Origin: FACHB-1406 sp034189065
GTDB taxonomy: Bacteria > Cyanobacteriota > Cyanobacteriia > Cyanobacteriales > Spirulinaceae
Assembly (NCBI GenBank): GCA_034189065.1
Contig: JAXHVQ010000009.1
Span: 15,073-79,072, forward strand
Direction: 5' to 3'
Length of the DNA: 64,000 nucleotides
The position numbers and the translations under genes are program-made. The notes beneath the pieces are model-generated. The model saw nothing but the letters and a program-made list of their open reading frames with translations. It was not told the DNA's origin and did not search any database. Positions 51,788 to 59,827 of the stretch are shown piece by piece; the stretch's first letter is position 1; each line of letters opens with the position of its first letter.

Positions 51788-52222
51788 ATGTCCAAATCCA
51801 CAACGCGCATCGGCAAATTAAAACCGCAATATTCCTTCATTCTTAACCCATACAGCGATATTCGATTGAGCAAATGTCCAAAGTGCCAAAAATTGACACA
51901 CTTGCGAAAATTTGTGCTATTTATCCTGATTGAAGACCTCGGACCGATAACACTGGGGAAAACCTGTCGCTACTGCTCGAAATGCGAATTAATTATGGCG
52001 CATCAAGATGAATTAGAACGGGAATTAACGTTTAGCGTGCAAAAAATTGCACCAGAGACGGTTGGAAACGAGTATTTTGTTGTTGGAACATTCGATAAAA
52101 AGGTGTGGAAGCGCGGTCTCCAAAGTGGCTCTACTTCCAGTTCAGAAGTCTTCGACCACTTAGCAGACTTCAAAGAAATGCTGGATTTACAAGTTGAACC
52201 GGGAGGTTGGTATCAAGAGTAG
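51788..52222 (+). CDS. Hypothetical zinc-ribbon protein (144 aa)
   Basis: This 144-residue protein has a treble-clef or ribbon-like Cys cluster: CPKCQ at residues about 32-36 and CRYCSKC at about 60-66. It is followed by an acidic helical part (MAHQDELERELTFSVQKIAPETV) and a Trp-ended C-terminus (VEPGGWYQE). I do not recognise a named family and propose no function beyond likely zinc binding. It is monocistronic. Confidence 0.65.
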   Translation: MSKSTTRIGKLKPQYSFILNPYSDIRLSKCPKCQKLTHLRKFVLFILIEDLGPITLGKTCRYCSKCELIMAHQDELERELTFSVQKIAPETVGNEYFVVGTFDKKVWKRGLQSGSTSSSEVFDHLADFKEMLDLQVEPGGWYQE

Positions 52223-52297
52223 CGATCGCGATCGCGTAGCGGGACAACAATTGCCATATTTCTATTGTGCCTCGGGACATTGCTCCTAATTTAGGGT

Positions 52298-52705
52298 TTA
52301 AGAATTTTGTCGCCAGTTTTCAACTTGTAAATCGGGAATGCGAGCGAATTCGCGCACATTGGCTGTCACCATAATGAGGTTATGTTGCAGGGCAGTTGCA
52401 GCAATTAAAACATCATAGGCTCCAATCGGTTGTCCTGTGGTTTTGAGCAAGCTGCGAATTCGTGCGGCTTGTTCGGCTTCAGCGGTGCCAAAGGGCAGCA
52501 GACTAACAGATGCCAGCAAACTGTCGATGACGGGCTCGATTTTGGCGGCGCGTTGCGGGTTGAGTTGCAAGCCTTAGCGCAATTCCATGACGGTGATGCT
52601 GGAAACGGCGATGTCTGTCGGGGGAGTTTGCCTGAGTTGGGTTTGCGTACCGGGTTCTTCTTTCACAAAGTCGCTGAGAACGCAGGTATCGAGTAGGTAG
52701 CGCAT
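52298..52705 (-). pseudogene. vapC: VapC-type PIN toxin with one nonsense codon
   Basis: The frame from 52705 reads MRYLLDTCVLSDFVKEEPGT (first acidic residue D6), then SSITVMELR, then TAA at 52574-52576. It continues in the same frame as GLQLNPQRAAKIEPVIDSLL to GAYDVLIAATALQHNLIMVTANVREF and the end. The TAA replaces a residue that is normally Tyr (ELRYGL), a one-base change. All four PIN acidic positions are otherwise kept. The toxin is thus inactivated by a single substitution. It is coupled to vapB by a TAATG overlap. Confidence 0.82.
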
Positions 52706-52959
52706 TACAGCATTTCGGGTTCGCGAGGGGGAAGCAGTTCGTTGCGATGGGACTCGAAGGGGGGAAAGTCTGGGATACCCGTAAAGGTTAAAACGAGATC
52801 CGGCCACTGGGAATCGGGTTTTTGGGACTGTGGGACGGACAGTAGGTGGGTTAGGGTTTGGAGAACGAGTGCTTCGGGAGAGAGGTTGAGTTGGGTGGCG
52901 CGCAAGGCTAAAAGGCGATCGAGATCGTCGGGAAGTTGAAGGGTTAAGGTTTTTGCCAT
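52705..52959 (-). CDS. vapB: VapB-like antitoxin
   Basis: The start at 52959 gives MAKTLTLQLPDDLDRLLALRATQLNLSPEALVLQTLTHLL, a ribbon-helix-helix-like DNA-binding N-terminus, followed by a Pro-rich tail (TGIPDFPPFESHRNELLPPREPEML) that would wrap the toxin. A TTG at 52968 is an alternative start. The stop overlaps the toxin start (TAATG). It appears intact while its toxin carries a stop codon. Confidence 0.75.
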   Translation of the reverse strand: MAKTLTLQLPDDLDRLLALRATQLNLSPEALVLQTLTHLLSVPQSQKPDSQWPDLVLTFTGIPDFPPFESHRNELLPPREPEML

Positions 52960-52986
52960 CGGAATCAATTTCGGGTGTTTTTATTT

Positions 52987-53400
52987 CTATTGTGCCTCGG
53001 GAAGTTGTTGGCGATTTCGCTCCCAAATTTCGTACAACCGCCTGCCAATTTCGATGGGAATTCCTAACGCCGGGGCGACAATTTTCACCGCTTCTACGCC
53101 GCCAGCAAAGACAACGCTGAGGACATCGACCCATTTACGCCATTTTTGCGGGTTATTGTGCTGCATGGTGGTTAATCCGCGATCGCAAATCTCGATAATT
53201 TCTGCGTCGGTGGCTTGGGGATGATGGTTGCGAATATCTTGTAGCAAATCGGCAACCGCTTGGGTGGCTTCGGCTTGTTTGCGATCGGGAAAAGTGTAAT
53301 TGTTTTGCGTCACATTTTGACCGCCTTCAACTGTACCGCCAAGATTGACGGCTGAGTTGGGGGTGTTGAAAGTTCTAATGTTGAAAGTATTGTTGTTCAT
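52987..53400 (-). CDS. Hypothetical protein linked to STAND ATPase remnant (137 aa)
   Basis: This 137-residue protein begins MNNNTFNIRTFNTPNSAVNL with GGTVEGGQNVTQNNYTF, an Asn/Gly-rich opening of the sort seen at the N-termini of cyanobacterial NACHT/STAND proteins. It then has two helical blocks and a hydrophobic C-terminal segment (WVDVLSVVFAGGVEAVKIVAPALGIPIEI) that could insert in a membrane. Its start lies inside the 3' end of the STAND remnant. It may be a detached effector or adaptor module; function not known. Confidence 0.55.
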   Translation of the reverse strand: MNNNTFNIRTFNTPNSAVNLGGTVEGGQNVTQNNYTFPDRKQAEATQAVADLLQDIRNHHPQATDAEIIEICDRGLTTMQHNNPQKWRKWVDVLSVVFAGGVEAVKIVAPALGIPIEIGRRLYEIWERNRQQLPEAQ

Positions 53401-53986
53401 AGGCGATTTTAGGTTTCGTTAGAGAGGTATCGCTAACAACAATCATAGCCAACCGCACCACTCGCACTGCCTGCACCTCATCTCCCACCAACGCCAACAT
53501 CAACGCCACGGGTTCTGTCCACTTGAGATAGTTGAGATACTCCCGCTTCAATTCTCCATCGCTCAAATCTCCCAACCGTCCTAGCAGCGCTTCTGCTGCG
53601 TAATATTCCTGAATCAGTTGGTGGCGAAACTCAATTTCGTTGCCGGTTTTAATTTGCAGCAAATGATACTTCAGCAAATCGTCCAAACAATCGCGGGTGG
53701 TTTTTGGCGGAGAGGGTTCTTTCTCGAACCGCTTCTCCAGTTCCCTCTCTGCTTCCTGTCGCCGAATCGCTACTTGCAACTCAACGGGTTTTTCCCCACC
53801 CATCATCACCCACGCGAGATGCTTGAGGGCTTTTCCCCACAACTGGCGATCCGATAGTTGCATCTCCAATTTCTTCTCGATGCCAAAATCGCCCCCCAAA
53901 CTCAAATCCCGCGTGGTGAAAATCGCCGGAACTCGCGGATATTTGCGACGAAACGCGGCTAATTGCGATCGCGCCCGACACGACAT
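53375..53986 (-). pseudogene. Internal fragment of a NACHT/STAND ATPase
   Basis: The frame holds QLAAFRRKYPRVPAIFTTRD, GGDFGIEKKLEMQL, ALKHLAWVMMGGEKPVELQVAIRRQEAERELE, FRHQLIQEYYAAEALL and LKREYLNYLKWTEPVALMLALVGDE. These belong to the distal NTPase and winged-helix region of large cyanobacterial NACHT proteins. The P-loop part is gone, an internal deletion joins EMQL to SDRQLWGKALKH, and the C-terminal repeats are replaced after VVRLAM by the first codons of a DUF3368 gene (MIVVSDTS). It is not a working ATPase. Confidence 0.75.
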
Positions 53987-54006
53987 TCTTCTCTTTAAAC
54001 TTCATT

Positions 54007-54090
54007 GCCAGCCGTAAAATTCCCATTCACTATGGCGTAGACGATTTTGAAAAAGACATTCAAACCTTGAAGGAGATGGGCAGACTTTGA
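54007..54090 (+). pseudogene. UPF0175 antitoxin, C-terminal remnant
   Basis: The frame ending at the TGA 54088-54090 reads RKIPIHYGVDDFEKDIQTLK plus EMGRL, the conserved end of UPF0175 antitoxins. Everything upstream is lost at the junction with the STAND fragment. It is followed in the usual order by the DUF3368 toxin. Confidence 0.7.
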
Positions 54091-54230
54091 TTATCGTAAG
54101 CGATACCTCGCCCATCAATAACCTGGCAGCGATCGATCGACTCAATCTACTCCAGCAACTTTTTGGATTCAAACTCGCTCTCTCGCGGACCGCACAGTTA
54201 TTAAAGTTCTCACAAACTAATTTTGTCTAG
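54087..54230 (+). pseudogene. DUF3368 toxin, N-terminal remnant
   Basis: From a TTG overlapping the antitoxin stop the frame reads IIVSDTSPINNLAAIDRLNL plus LQQLFG, the start of DUF3368 (PIN-like) toxins. It then runs into unrelated codons (FKLALSRTAQLLKFSQTNFV) and stops at 54230. About 120 residues of the toxin are missing. Confidence 0.72.
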
Positions 54231-54357
54231 CATTTATAAATAACGTCCCTGTTGCTTTAAGATTTGACGTTCTAACTTGTGAAAGAAGACAGTAGTCGCA
54301 GCGATCGCGAGCACGTTGTATAACTTGTCGGCGCAGTGATGAGGACATGGAAGACAT

Positions 54358-54739
54358 TTAGATCAAACGGTTGTAAGCGCAGGCTTTCAGTAAAATCATT
54401 AAATGTTCGAGCTGTTCGTAAAGATCGAGTTCTGCGAATTCTTCTGCGATAAGAGTTACCTCTCGGTTTTTGGCTAAGAGAGTTTGTAGGCGGTGTTGCG
54501 CTTGCGGAGAAACTTTGAAAGAAACAATTTCTGTCGGAGTTGGACGCTTTAAGAGAAAGTCTAAGACTTCTCCGTAAGCAGCAGGAAGCTCTGTTCCCTT
54601 TTTGAGGGAATCAAGAGGCGTTGAAGAGAGGAGGGGAGCAAGTTCGAGGAGTTGCACTTCGGAGTTTGGGGAGGCGATCGCGCACTCACTCTAAACGCTC
54701 GGCGAGTTCGTCGGGAACTTGTAGGATCAGTTGTGCCAT
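54358..54739 (-). pseudogene. Toxin-antitoxin-like protein frameshifted by a 4-bp duplication
   Basis: Minus from 54739 reads MAQLILQVPDELAERLE then TGA. The rest (VQLLELAPLLSSTPLDSLKK to AQHRLQTLLAKNREVTLIAEEFAELDLYEQLEHLMILLKA) lies in another frame and resembles a common cyanobacterial addiction-module-like protein. The break is a tandem ACTCACTC (54684-54691 on plus). Deleting one ACTC joins the two parts as ERLECAIASPNSEVQLLELA in one frame. The downstream part could still be translated alone from a GTG at 54657 (99 residues). Confidence 0.65.
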
Positions 54740-54773
54740 AGCTGCAATATCTCGAGTTCGTTGGTCAGAGGCA

Positions 54774-55424
54774 TTATTCCACTTTACCCGCAGCGGTCAA
54801 CAGATGTATCAATCCCTCAACCATGCGATCGCGCTCTAAGGGAACAATCTCGCTCCCGTGCATCACATTTTGAATAATTAAATAATGAACTAAGGAACCG
54901 GCAAAAATTCGTGCTGCAACTGCTGGATCGGGAAGTTGCAGTTGCGGTTGGGAGGCAAAATACCCCGCAAGCTTCTCCAGCAGGGGCTTTTGTACTTCGC
55001 CTACAAAAGTTTGCGCCAGTTCGGGGAACCGTTCGGATTCGCCGATAACCAGCCGCATTAACGTTAAAAGCGGTTGATTTTGAGAAAATTCTTCGAGGAC
55101 GGATGTTGCCATTTGACGCAGCACCTCGTCGGGAGGCACTTTCATCTCAGCGTCGGTTGGCAAGTTTAACAACATCTGATGGCTATTTTGCGTAAGTTGT
55201 TGGATGGTGGCGATAAATAGGCCTTCTTTATCTTGGAAGTAGCTGTAGAGCGTGGGTTTGGACACTCCCGCTGCCGACGCGATGCGATCCATGCTCGCCG
55301 CTGCGTATCCGTGGGTCGTAAATACTTCCAAGGCTCCTGCTAAAATTGCTTTTGCTTTATCGGGTTTACTGCTGGATGGAGCTGATGGTTTGGCTTTTGT
55401 CGATCGCGCGTTGGAAGATTTCAT
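54774..55424 (-). CDS. TetR/AcrR-family transcriptional regulator
   Basis: This is a 216-residue repressor. After a basic Ser/Lys-rich N-terminal extension comes the TetR HTH (AILAGALEVFTTHGYAAASMDRIASAAGVSKPTLYSYFQDKEGLF, about 27-71), then an all-helical ligand domain. It is divergent from devBCA, and the intergenic region holds a perfect 19-bp palindrome within the devB promoter. It is therefore the likely repressor of the exporter, probably responding to an exported lipid or drug-like ligand. Confidence 0.92.
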   Translation of the reverse strand: MKSSNARSTKAKPSAPSSSKPDKAKAILAGALEVFTTHGYAAASMDRIASAAGVSKPTLYSYFQDKEGLFIATIQQLTQNSHQMLLNLPTDAEMKVPPDEVLRQMATSVLEEFSQNQPLLTLMRLVIGESERFPELAQTFVGEVQKPLLEKLAGYFASQPQLQLPDPAVAARIFAGSLVHYLIIQNVMHGSEIVPLERDRMVEGLIHLLTAAGKVE

Positions 55425-55549
55425 TGCTGTTGGGGGTTGGTGTTCTCCAATGAGGTCGTCGCTTTTGCAGGACTGCCTCTTCTTTTATCGAGCTACGCAG
55501 AGTGTAGGATTCGCCCTTAAGTTACTTCATATTGTACTCCCATTGAAAC

Positions 55550-55577
55550 TTGACATTACTAAACTGTTTAGTAAAAT
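55550..55577 (+). promoter_or_regulatory. devBCA promoter with TetR-type operator in the spacer
   Basis: TTGACA (55550-55555) and TAAAAT (55572-55577) are separated by 16 bases. The spacer and part of the -10 are filled by a perfect palindrome TTACTAAAC-T-GTTTAGTAA (55556-55574). Binding there would block polymerase. A GGAGGAGAG ribosome site lies just before the devB ATG (55616). Confidence 0.72.
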
Positions 55578-55615
55578 AAAAAGAGAAAGCTTCGCTCATC
55601 GGGAGGAGAGAGTCA

Positions 55616-56815
55616 ATGACATCAGATGCTTTAAACCCTCAAACCGCATCAGCAGAATCGCCTCGCCGATGGCTACCCTTGGCAGGCGCGGCAATTTTAG
55701 GTCTAACGGGAATTGCAGGCTGGGGCGCGTGGCAATATCGAGCAGAGCAGGCAAAGGAGGCACAAACAGAAGTTGCCCCCGCGCCCGAAATTCAAACAAC
55801 GACTGCTTTAGGGCGATTAGAGCCCCAAGGGGAGACGATCGCGCTAACGGCAGCCACCTCGACTCAAGAAAGCCGAATTGCGCAACTGCTGGTAGCCGAA
55901 GGCGATCGCGTCGAAGCCGGACAAGTTGTTGCAATTTTGGAGAATCGCGATCGCGCCCGAGCCGCGCTGCAAAAAGCCGAGCAACAAGTTCGCGTCGCTC
56001 GCGCTAAACTCGCCCAAGTGCAAGCCGGTGCCAAAACCGGAGAGCTGGAGGCTCAGCGCGCCGAAATTGCCAGACTCGAAGCGGATCGGACGGCGAAATT
56101 GGCAGGACAGCGGGCCGCGATCGCGCGTTTGGAAGCACAAGTGGAAAACGCCCGCGTCGAATTCGATCGCTACGAATTTTTGTTCCAACGAGGCGCAGTT
56201 GCCGCCTCCCAACGAGATGCCAATCGCCTCGCTTATACCACAGCGCAGCAACAATTGCAAGAATCCCGAGCCGAATTAACGCGCATTCAAACCACGGGAC
56301 AGCAACAAATCGAAAGCGCGCGCGCCACCCTCGATCGCATTGCCGAAGTGCGTCCGGTGGATGTGGAGACTGCCGAAGCCGAAATCCAGTCGGCGATCGC
56401 GGCTGTTAGCGAAGCCAAGGTTAACTTAGAACAAACCGCCGTGCGATCGCCCATTGCCGCTCAAATCGTCAAAATTCACACCCGTCCGGGGGAAAAGATT
56501 AGCGATGAAGGAATTGCCACCCTCGGACAAACTCAACAAATGGTCGCGATCGCCGAAGTGTATCAAAACGATATTGCCAAAATTCAAATCGGTCAACCCG
56601 CCACCATTACCGCCACCGCCATTTCCCATACGCTTCAAGGAACTGTCGAACGTATTGGCTTGCAAGTGGAACAACAACAGGTTGTCAACGAAGATCCCAC
56701 GGCGAATATTGATGCCAAAGTCGTAGAAGTTCGTATCCGTCTCGATCCCGCTTCCAGCGAGAAAGTTGCGGGACTCACCAATTTACAAGTCGCGGTGGAA
56801 ATTCAAATACAGTAG
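55616..56815 (+). CDS. devB: DevB-type membrane fusion protein
   Basis: This is a 399-residue periplasmic adaptor: an N-terminal membrane anchor (WLPLAGAAILGLTGIAGWGAW), a biotinyl-lipoyl-like half (ALGRLEPQGETIALTAATS, RIAQLLVAEGDRVEAGQVVAIL) and a long coiled coil (about 105-265, heptads of AxxxLAQVQAGAK and LEAQRAEIARLEA). The second half is AAQIVKIHTRPGEKISDEGI, with a beta-barrel. DevB links DevC/DevA to TolC for export of glycolipids in heterocyst-formers and other substrates elsewhere. Its TAG stop lies inside the 28-bp palindrome at 56812, so the last residues may have been changed by insertion. Confidence 0.9.
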   Translation: MTSDALNPQTASAESPRRWLPLAGAAILGLTGIAGWGAWQYRAEQAKEAQTEVAPAPEIQTTTALGRLEPQGETIALTAATSTQESRIAQLLVAEGDRVEAGQVVAILENRDRARAALQKAEQQVRVARAKLAQVQAGAKTGELEAQRAEIARLEADRTAKLAGQRAAIARLEAQVENARVEFDRYEFLFQRGAVAASQRDANRLAYTTAQQQLQESRAELTRIQTTGQQQIESARATLDRIAEVRPVDVETAEAEIQSAIAAVSEAKVNLEQTAVRSPIAAQIVKIHTRPGEKISDEGIATLGQTQQMVAIAEVYQNDIAKIQIGQPATITATAISHTLQGTVERIGLQVEQQQVVNEDPTANIDAKVVEVRIRLDPASSEKVAGLTNLQVAVEIQIQ

Positions 56816-56839
56816 GGACGTTCAATTGAACGTCCCTAC
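56812..56839. repeat. Perfect 28-bp palindrome, copy 2
   Basis: Identical to 15621-15648. Its second to fourth bases (TAG, 56813-56815) form the devB stop codon. Confidence 0.95.
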
Positions 56840-56909
56840 AAAGAACGTCCCCTTTATTCTTGGCGCTCAAACGAATCTAAATCAACACCCTCCAACCCTT
56901 AAACCCTTC

Positions 56910-58088
56910 ATGCTAAAACTCCTCAAAACACTACAAGAACGCACCCCATTAGGACTGCTGCAACTCAAACACGATCGAATGCGCCTCCTAACCGCGATCG
57001 CGGGCATCACCTTTGCCGATATTCTTATTTTCATGCAGCTTGGCTTTGCCGACGCGCTATACAAAACCAACACCCAATACCCCCGCAACATCGAAGCCGA
57101 TCTCGTCCTCATCAGCACTCAGGCAGAGAACTTTCGGAAATCGCGCACCTTTACCCGACGGCGACTGTATCAAGCGCTAGACGTGCCGGGAGTCGCCTCT
57201 GCCGATGCGTTGTATGTTGCTTCCCTCGAATGGCGAAATCCCCAAACCCGCGAAAAAGCATCCATGTCGATTATCGGGCAAAATCCCGATCGCCCCGCCT
57301 TTAACCTCCCCGAAGTCAACGCACAGTTAGACACCCTTCGGCTGCCCGATACCGTTCTATTCGATCGCGCCTCGCGAGGCGAATACGAGGAGGCGATCGC
57401 GCGCGTCGAACAAGGGAAACCCGTCGCCACAGAAATCGGACTGCGCACCGTCACCATTGCCGGACTGTTCGAGGTTGGCGCATCCTTTGCCGACGACGGC
57501 GCATTGCTTACCAGCGATCAAAACTTTTTGCGACTGTTTCCCAAGCGCGATGCTGGCGCTGTCAGTTTGGGACTCGTGCGCTTGCAGTCGGGGTACGATC
57601 CGGGGCAGGTACAGGCAATTTTAGCCCAGCGATTGCCCGACGACGTGCAAGTGTTGACGAGTGAGGGCTACCTCGAGTTTGAACTGGCCGATATTCAATC
57701 CAACTCGCCTATTGGGTTCGTCTTTGGTTTGGGGACGGCAATGGGTTTAATTGTGGGAACCGTCATTGTTTATCAAGTGCTTTCAACCGATGTCAGCAGT
57801 CATTTAGCAGAGTATGCCACGTTTAAGGCAATGGGTTATCGCAATCGTTATTTGTTGGGCGTTGTTTTTGAAGAGGCATTTATTTTATCGCTGTTGGGTT
57901 TTTTACCCGGTGTCGCAGTCGCTTTGGGGGCCTATCAACTGACAGCAGCGGCAACAGCATTGCCCATTACGATGCCTATTCTCCGGGCGGTATACGTTTT
58001 TTTACTGACATTGGGGATGTGTGGGGCATCGGGCGCGATCGCGACTCGCCGCCTTCAAGCTGCCGATCCCGCCGATATTTTTTCGTAG
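56910..58088 (+). CDS. devC: DevC-type ABC transporter permease
   Basis: This is a 392-residue MacB/FtsX-like permease. The start at 56910 gives MLKLLKTLQERTPLGLLQLK, the normal DevC N-terminus; upstream codons run through the palindrome and are unlikely to be translated. There is a first membrane helix (LTAIAGITFADILIFMQLGFADAL), a large periplasmic domain (about 50-250) and three C-terminal helices (PIGFVFGLGTAMGLIVGTVIVYQVL, FILSLLGFLPGVAVALGAYQL, AVYVFLLTLGMCGASGAIA). It works with DevB and DevA. Confidence 0.92.
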   Translation: MLKLLKTLQERTPLGLLQLKHDRMRLLTAIAGITFADILIFMQLGFADALYKTNTQYPRNIEADLVLISTQAENFRKSRTFTRRRLYQALDVPGVASADALYVASLEWRNPQTREKASMSIIGQNPDRPAFNLPEVNAQLDTLRLPDTVLFDRASRGEYEEAIARVEQGKPVATEIGLRTVTIAGLFEVGASFADDGALLTSDQNFLRLFPKRDAGAVSLGLVRLQSGYDPGQVQAILAQRLPDDVQVLTSEGYLEFELADIQSNSPIGFVFGLGTAMGLIVGTVIVYQVLSTDVSSHLAEYATFKAMGYRNRYLLGVVFEEAFILSLLGFLPGVAVALGAYQLTAAATALPITMPILRAVYVFLLTLGMCGASGAIATRRLQAADPADIFS

Positions 58089-58176
58089 TTTTGTCATTCG
58101 TCATTTGTCCTTTGTCAACGGATGTCTAGATGGTGTGCCGCTGTTCTTTTTATCCAAATTCTTAACCCGTTTTAAC

Positions 58177-58204
58177 GTAGGGACGTTCAATTGAACGTCC
58201 CTAC
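58177..58204. repeat. Perfect 28-bp palindrome, copy 3
   Basis: Identical to copies 1 and 2, lying between devC and devA. The flank AACCCGTTTTAAC resembles the flank AAACCGTTTCAAC of copy 1. Confidence 0.95.
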
Positions 58205-58274
58205 AGCCTGAAATTGATTTCAAGGCTCTTCTTCCAAAACCTAAAACCCAAAACCTAACCCCTAACCCCTAATT

Positions 58275-58982
58275 ATGAAAGCCAACCGACCTGTTATTAC
58301 CGTAAAAAACCTCGACCACCACTTTGGTACGGGACAACTGCGAAAACAAGTTCTATTTGATATTAGCTTAGAGATTTCCGCCGGTGAAATTGTAATTATG
58401 ACCGGCCCGTCGGGATCGGGAAAAACGACGCTGCTGACGCTGATGGGAGGATTGCGATCGGCCCAATCGGGCAGTTTAAACATTTTGGGACAAGAGTTAT
58501 GTCAAGCCAGTTCCAATGACTTAGTAAAAGCGAGACGACACAACGGTTATATTTTCCAAGCGCATAATTTACATGGTAGTTTAACCGCTTTAGAAAACGT
58601 CCAAATGGGGTTAGAAGTACAGGGAACCTTTTCTAAGCCGGAACGCCACCGTCGGGCGGCTGAAATGCTCGAAGAAGTGGGTTTGGGAGAACGAATTCAC
58701 TATCACCCCGCCGATCTTTCGGGCGGACAAAAACAGCGAGTCGCGATCGCGCGCGCCCTCGTCGGCCATCCTAAAATCGTCCTTGCCGACGAACCCACAG
58801 CCGCCCTCGATAAAAAGTCGGGGCGAGATGTTGTCGATTTGATGCACAATTTAGCCAAAGAACAAGGCTGTACGATCTTGCTTGTAACGCACGACAATCG
58901 CATTTTGGATATTGCCGATCGCATCGTTTATATGGAAGATGGGCGTTTATCCAAGCAGCCCGAAACCAGTGCGATTTCTTAG
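58275..58982 (+). CDS. devA: DevA-type ABC transporter ATPase
   Basis: This 235-residue ATPase is of the LolD/MacB type. Walker A GPSGSGKTTLL (about 43-53), Q-loop YIFQAHNLHG, signature LSGGQKQRVAIARAL, Walker B IVLADEPTAALD and H-loop VTHDNRI are all intact. The start MKANRPVITVKNLDHHFG is typical of DevA. It completes the devBCA exporter, although AAAACCC heptamers and the 28-bp palindrome separate it from devC by 186 bases. Confidence 0.95.
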   Translation: MKANRPVITVKNLDHHFGTGQLRKQVLFDISLEISAGEIVIMTGPSGSGKTTLLTLMGGLRSAQSGSLNILGQELCQASSNDLVKARRHNGYIFQAHNLHGSLTALENVQMGLEVQGTFSKPERHRRAAEMLEEVGLGERIHYHPADLSGGQKQRVAIARALVGHPKIVLADEPTAALDKKSGRDVVDLMHNLAKEQGCTILLVTHDNRILDIADRIVYMEDGRLSKQPETSAIS

Positions 58983-59060
58983 CTTGCTAAGATATTATTA
59001 CACACCTTTTCTTCTAGATCGATTGCATACCAGCTCAATTTCACACCGAATCGGGAATTA

Positions 59061-59539
59061 ATGTGTTACTTTGGTCGAAGATTATTTTATAATTTTAAGT
59101 ATAGGTACGGTTGGACAATTACAGACGATCCCTTAAGCTTAAAAAATGGCAAAAAAGACTTACTTATTGACTTGGCAGCCGAAAAACTCATAATTGCCGC
59201 TCAAAAGCTAGATTCAACAAATTTTCTCACCCTTGGCAATGCCCACCATTAACGGGCTCGCGGTGGTGGGCAAGGGATTTTTCCAATTTCTTGTTAAAGC
59301 TGAATTAATAACCTTGCTCACCCTACAACTTCTCAGAGATCGAATACCTTAAAAATGCTTTTGGTCAATCTGTTTTATATGAAAAAGTTTTTAGAAAGCA
59401 ATTGTCGGAGCGTAGTCTTTATTTAGCAATTCGCGATTCAGTATTTAAACACTTTTTTCCCGAAAAAATTGGACAAATTTTACTAGAAGATCGAGCTTTG
59501 AGGTTAATTGTATTTAATGCTGAATTTAATTATTTCTGA
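59061..59539 (+). pseudogene. xisH: Degraded xisH
   Basis: The 5' part reads YGWTITDDPLSLKNGKKDLLIDLAAEKLIIAA, matching the XisH core (GWTITHDPL, DLGAEKLI), then breaks at a TAA (59250-59252) within a hairpin. The 3' part, from about 59358 in another frame, reads AFGQSVLYEKVFRKQLSERSLYLAIRDSVFKHFF to LEDRALRLIVFNAEFNYF and TGA at 59539, the XisH C-terminal half. The first methionine region and the middle are lost. XisH/XisI were first described with fdxN-element excision in Nostoc and are widespread, probably as restriction-like nuclease relatives. Confidence 0.75.
59237..59275. repeat. Hairpin element inside degraded xisH
   Basis: GCCCACCA and TGGTGGGC arms (about 59240-59247 and 59264-59273) with a GC-rich loop. 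It coincides with the point where the XisH frame breaks. Confidence 0.45.
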
Positions 59540-59738
59540 GGGTTGGCGCAATAAGGAGCATTTTCATAGTTGCTTAATTCATTTAGAAATAATCGGAAAT
59601 AAAATCTGGGTTCAATGCGATAATACAGAAGACGGAATCGCCAATGAATTAGTAGCGGCTGGAATTCCCAAGCAAGATATTGTCCTGGGATTCCACGAGC
59701 CAGAAGTTAGAAAATATACAGAATTTGCTATTGCTTAG
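59508..59738 (+). pseudogene. xisI: xisI lacking its N-terminus
   Basis: The frame reads GWRNKEHFHSCLIHLEIIGN, KIWVQCDNTEDGIANELVAAGIPKQDIVLGFHEPEVRKYTEFAIA, the C-terminal two-thirds of XisI up to its usual end. The first 35-40 residues are missing and the open part overlaps the end of the xisH remnant, so a deletion joined the two genes. The 76-codon frame could be translated but would lack part of the fold. Confidence 0.75.
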
Positions 59739-59827
59739 TCTTTCTCTTTATTGTGAGAAGGGATTAGGCTTATTTTAACCAAGCATTTTTTTGTATAAAG
59801 GTAATTGGCAAAGATATAATTGCGTTA

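Noticed and set aside
59240..59275. Terminator reading of the hairpin within xisH
   Set aside because: No T-run follows on either strand, and it interrupts a gene remnant, so an inserted repeat is more likely.
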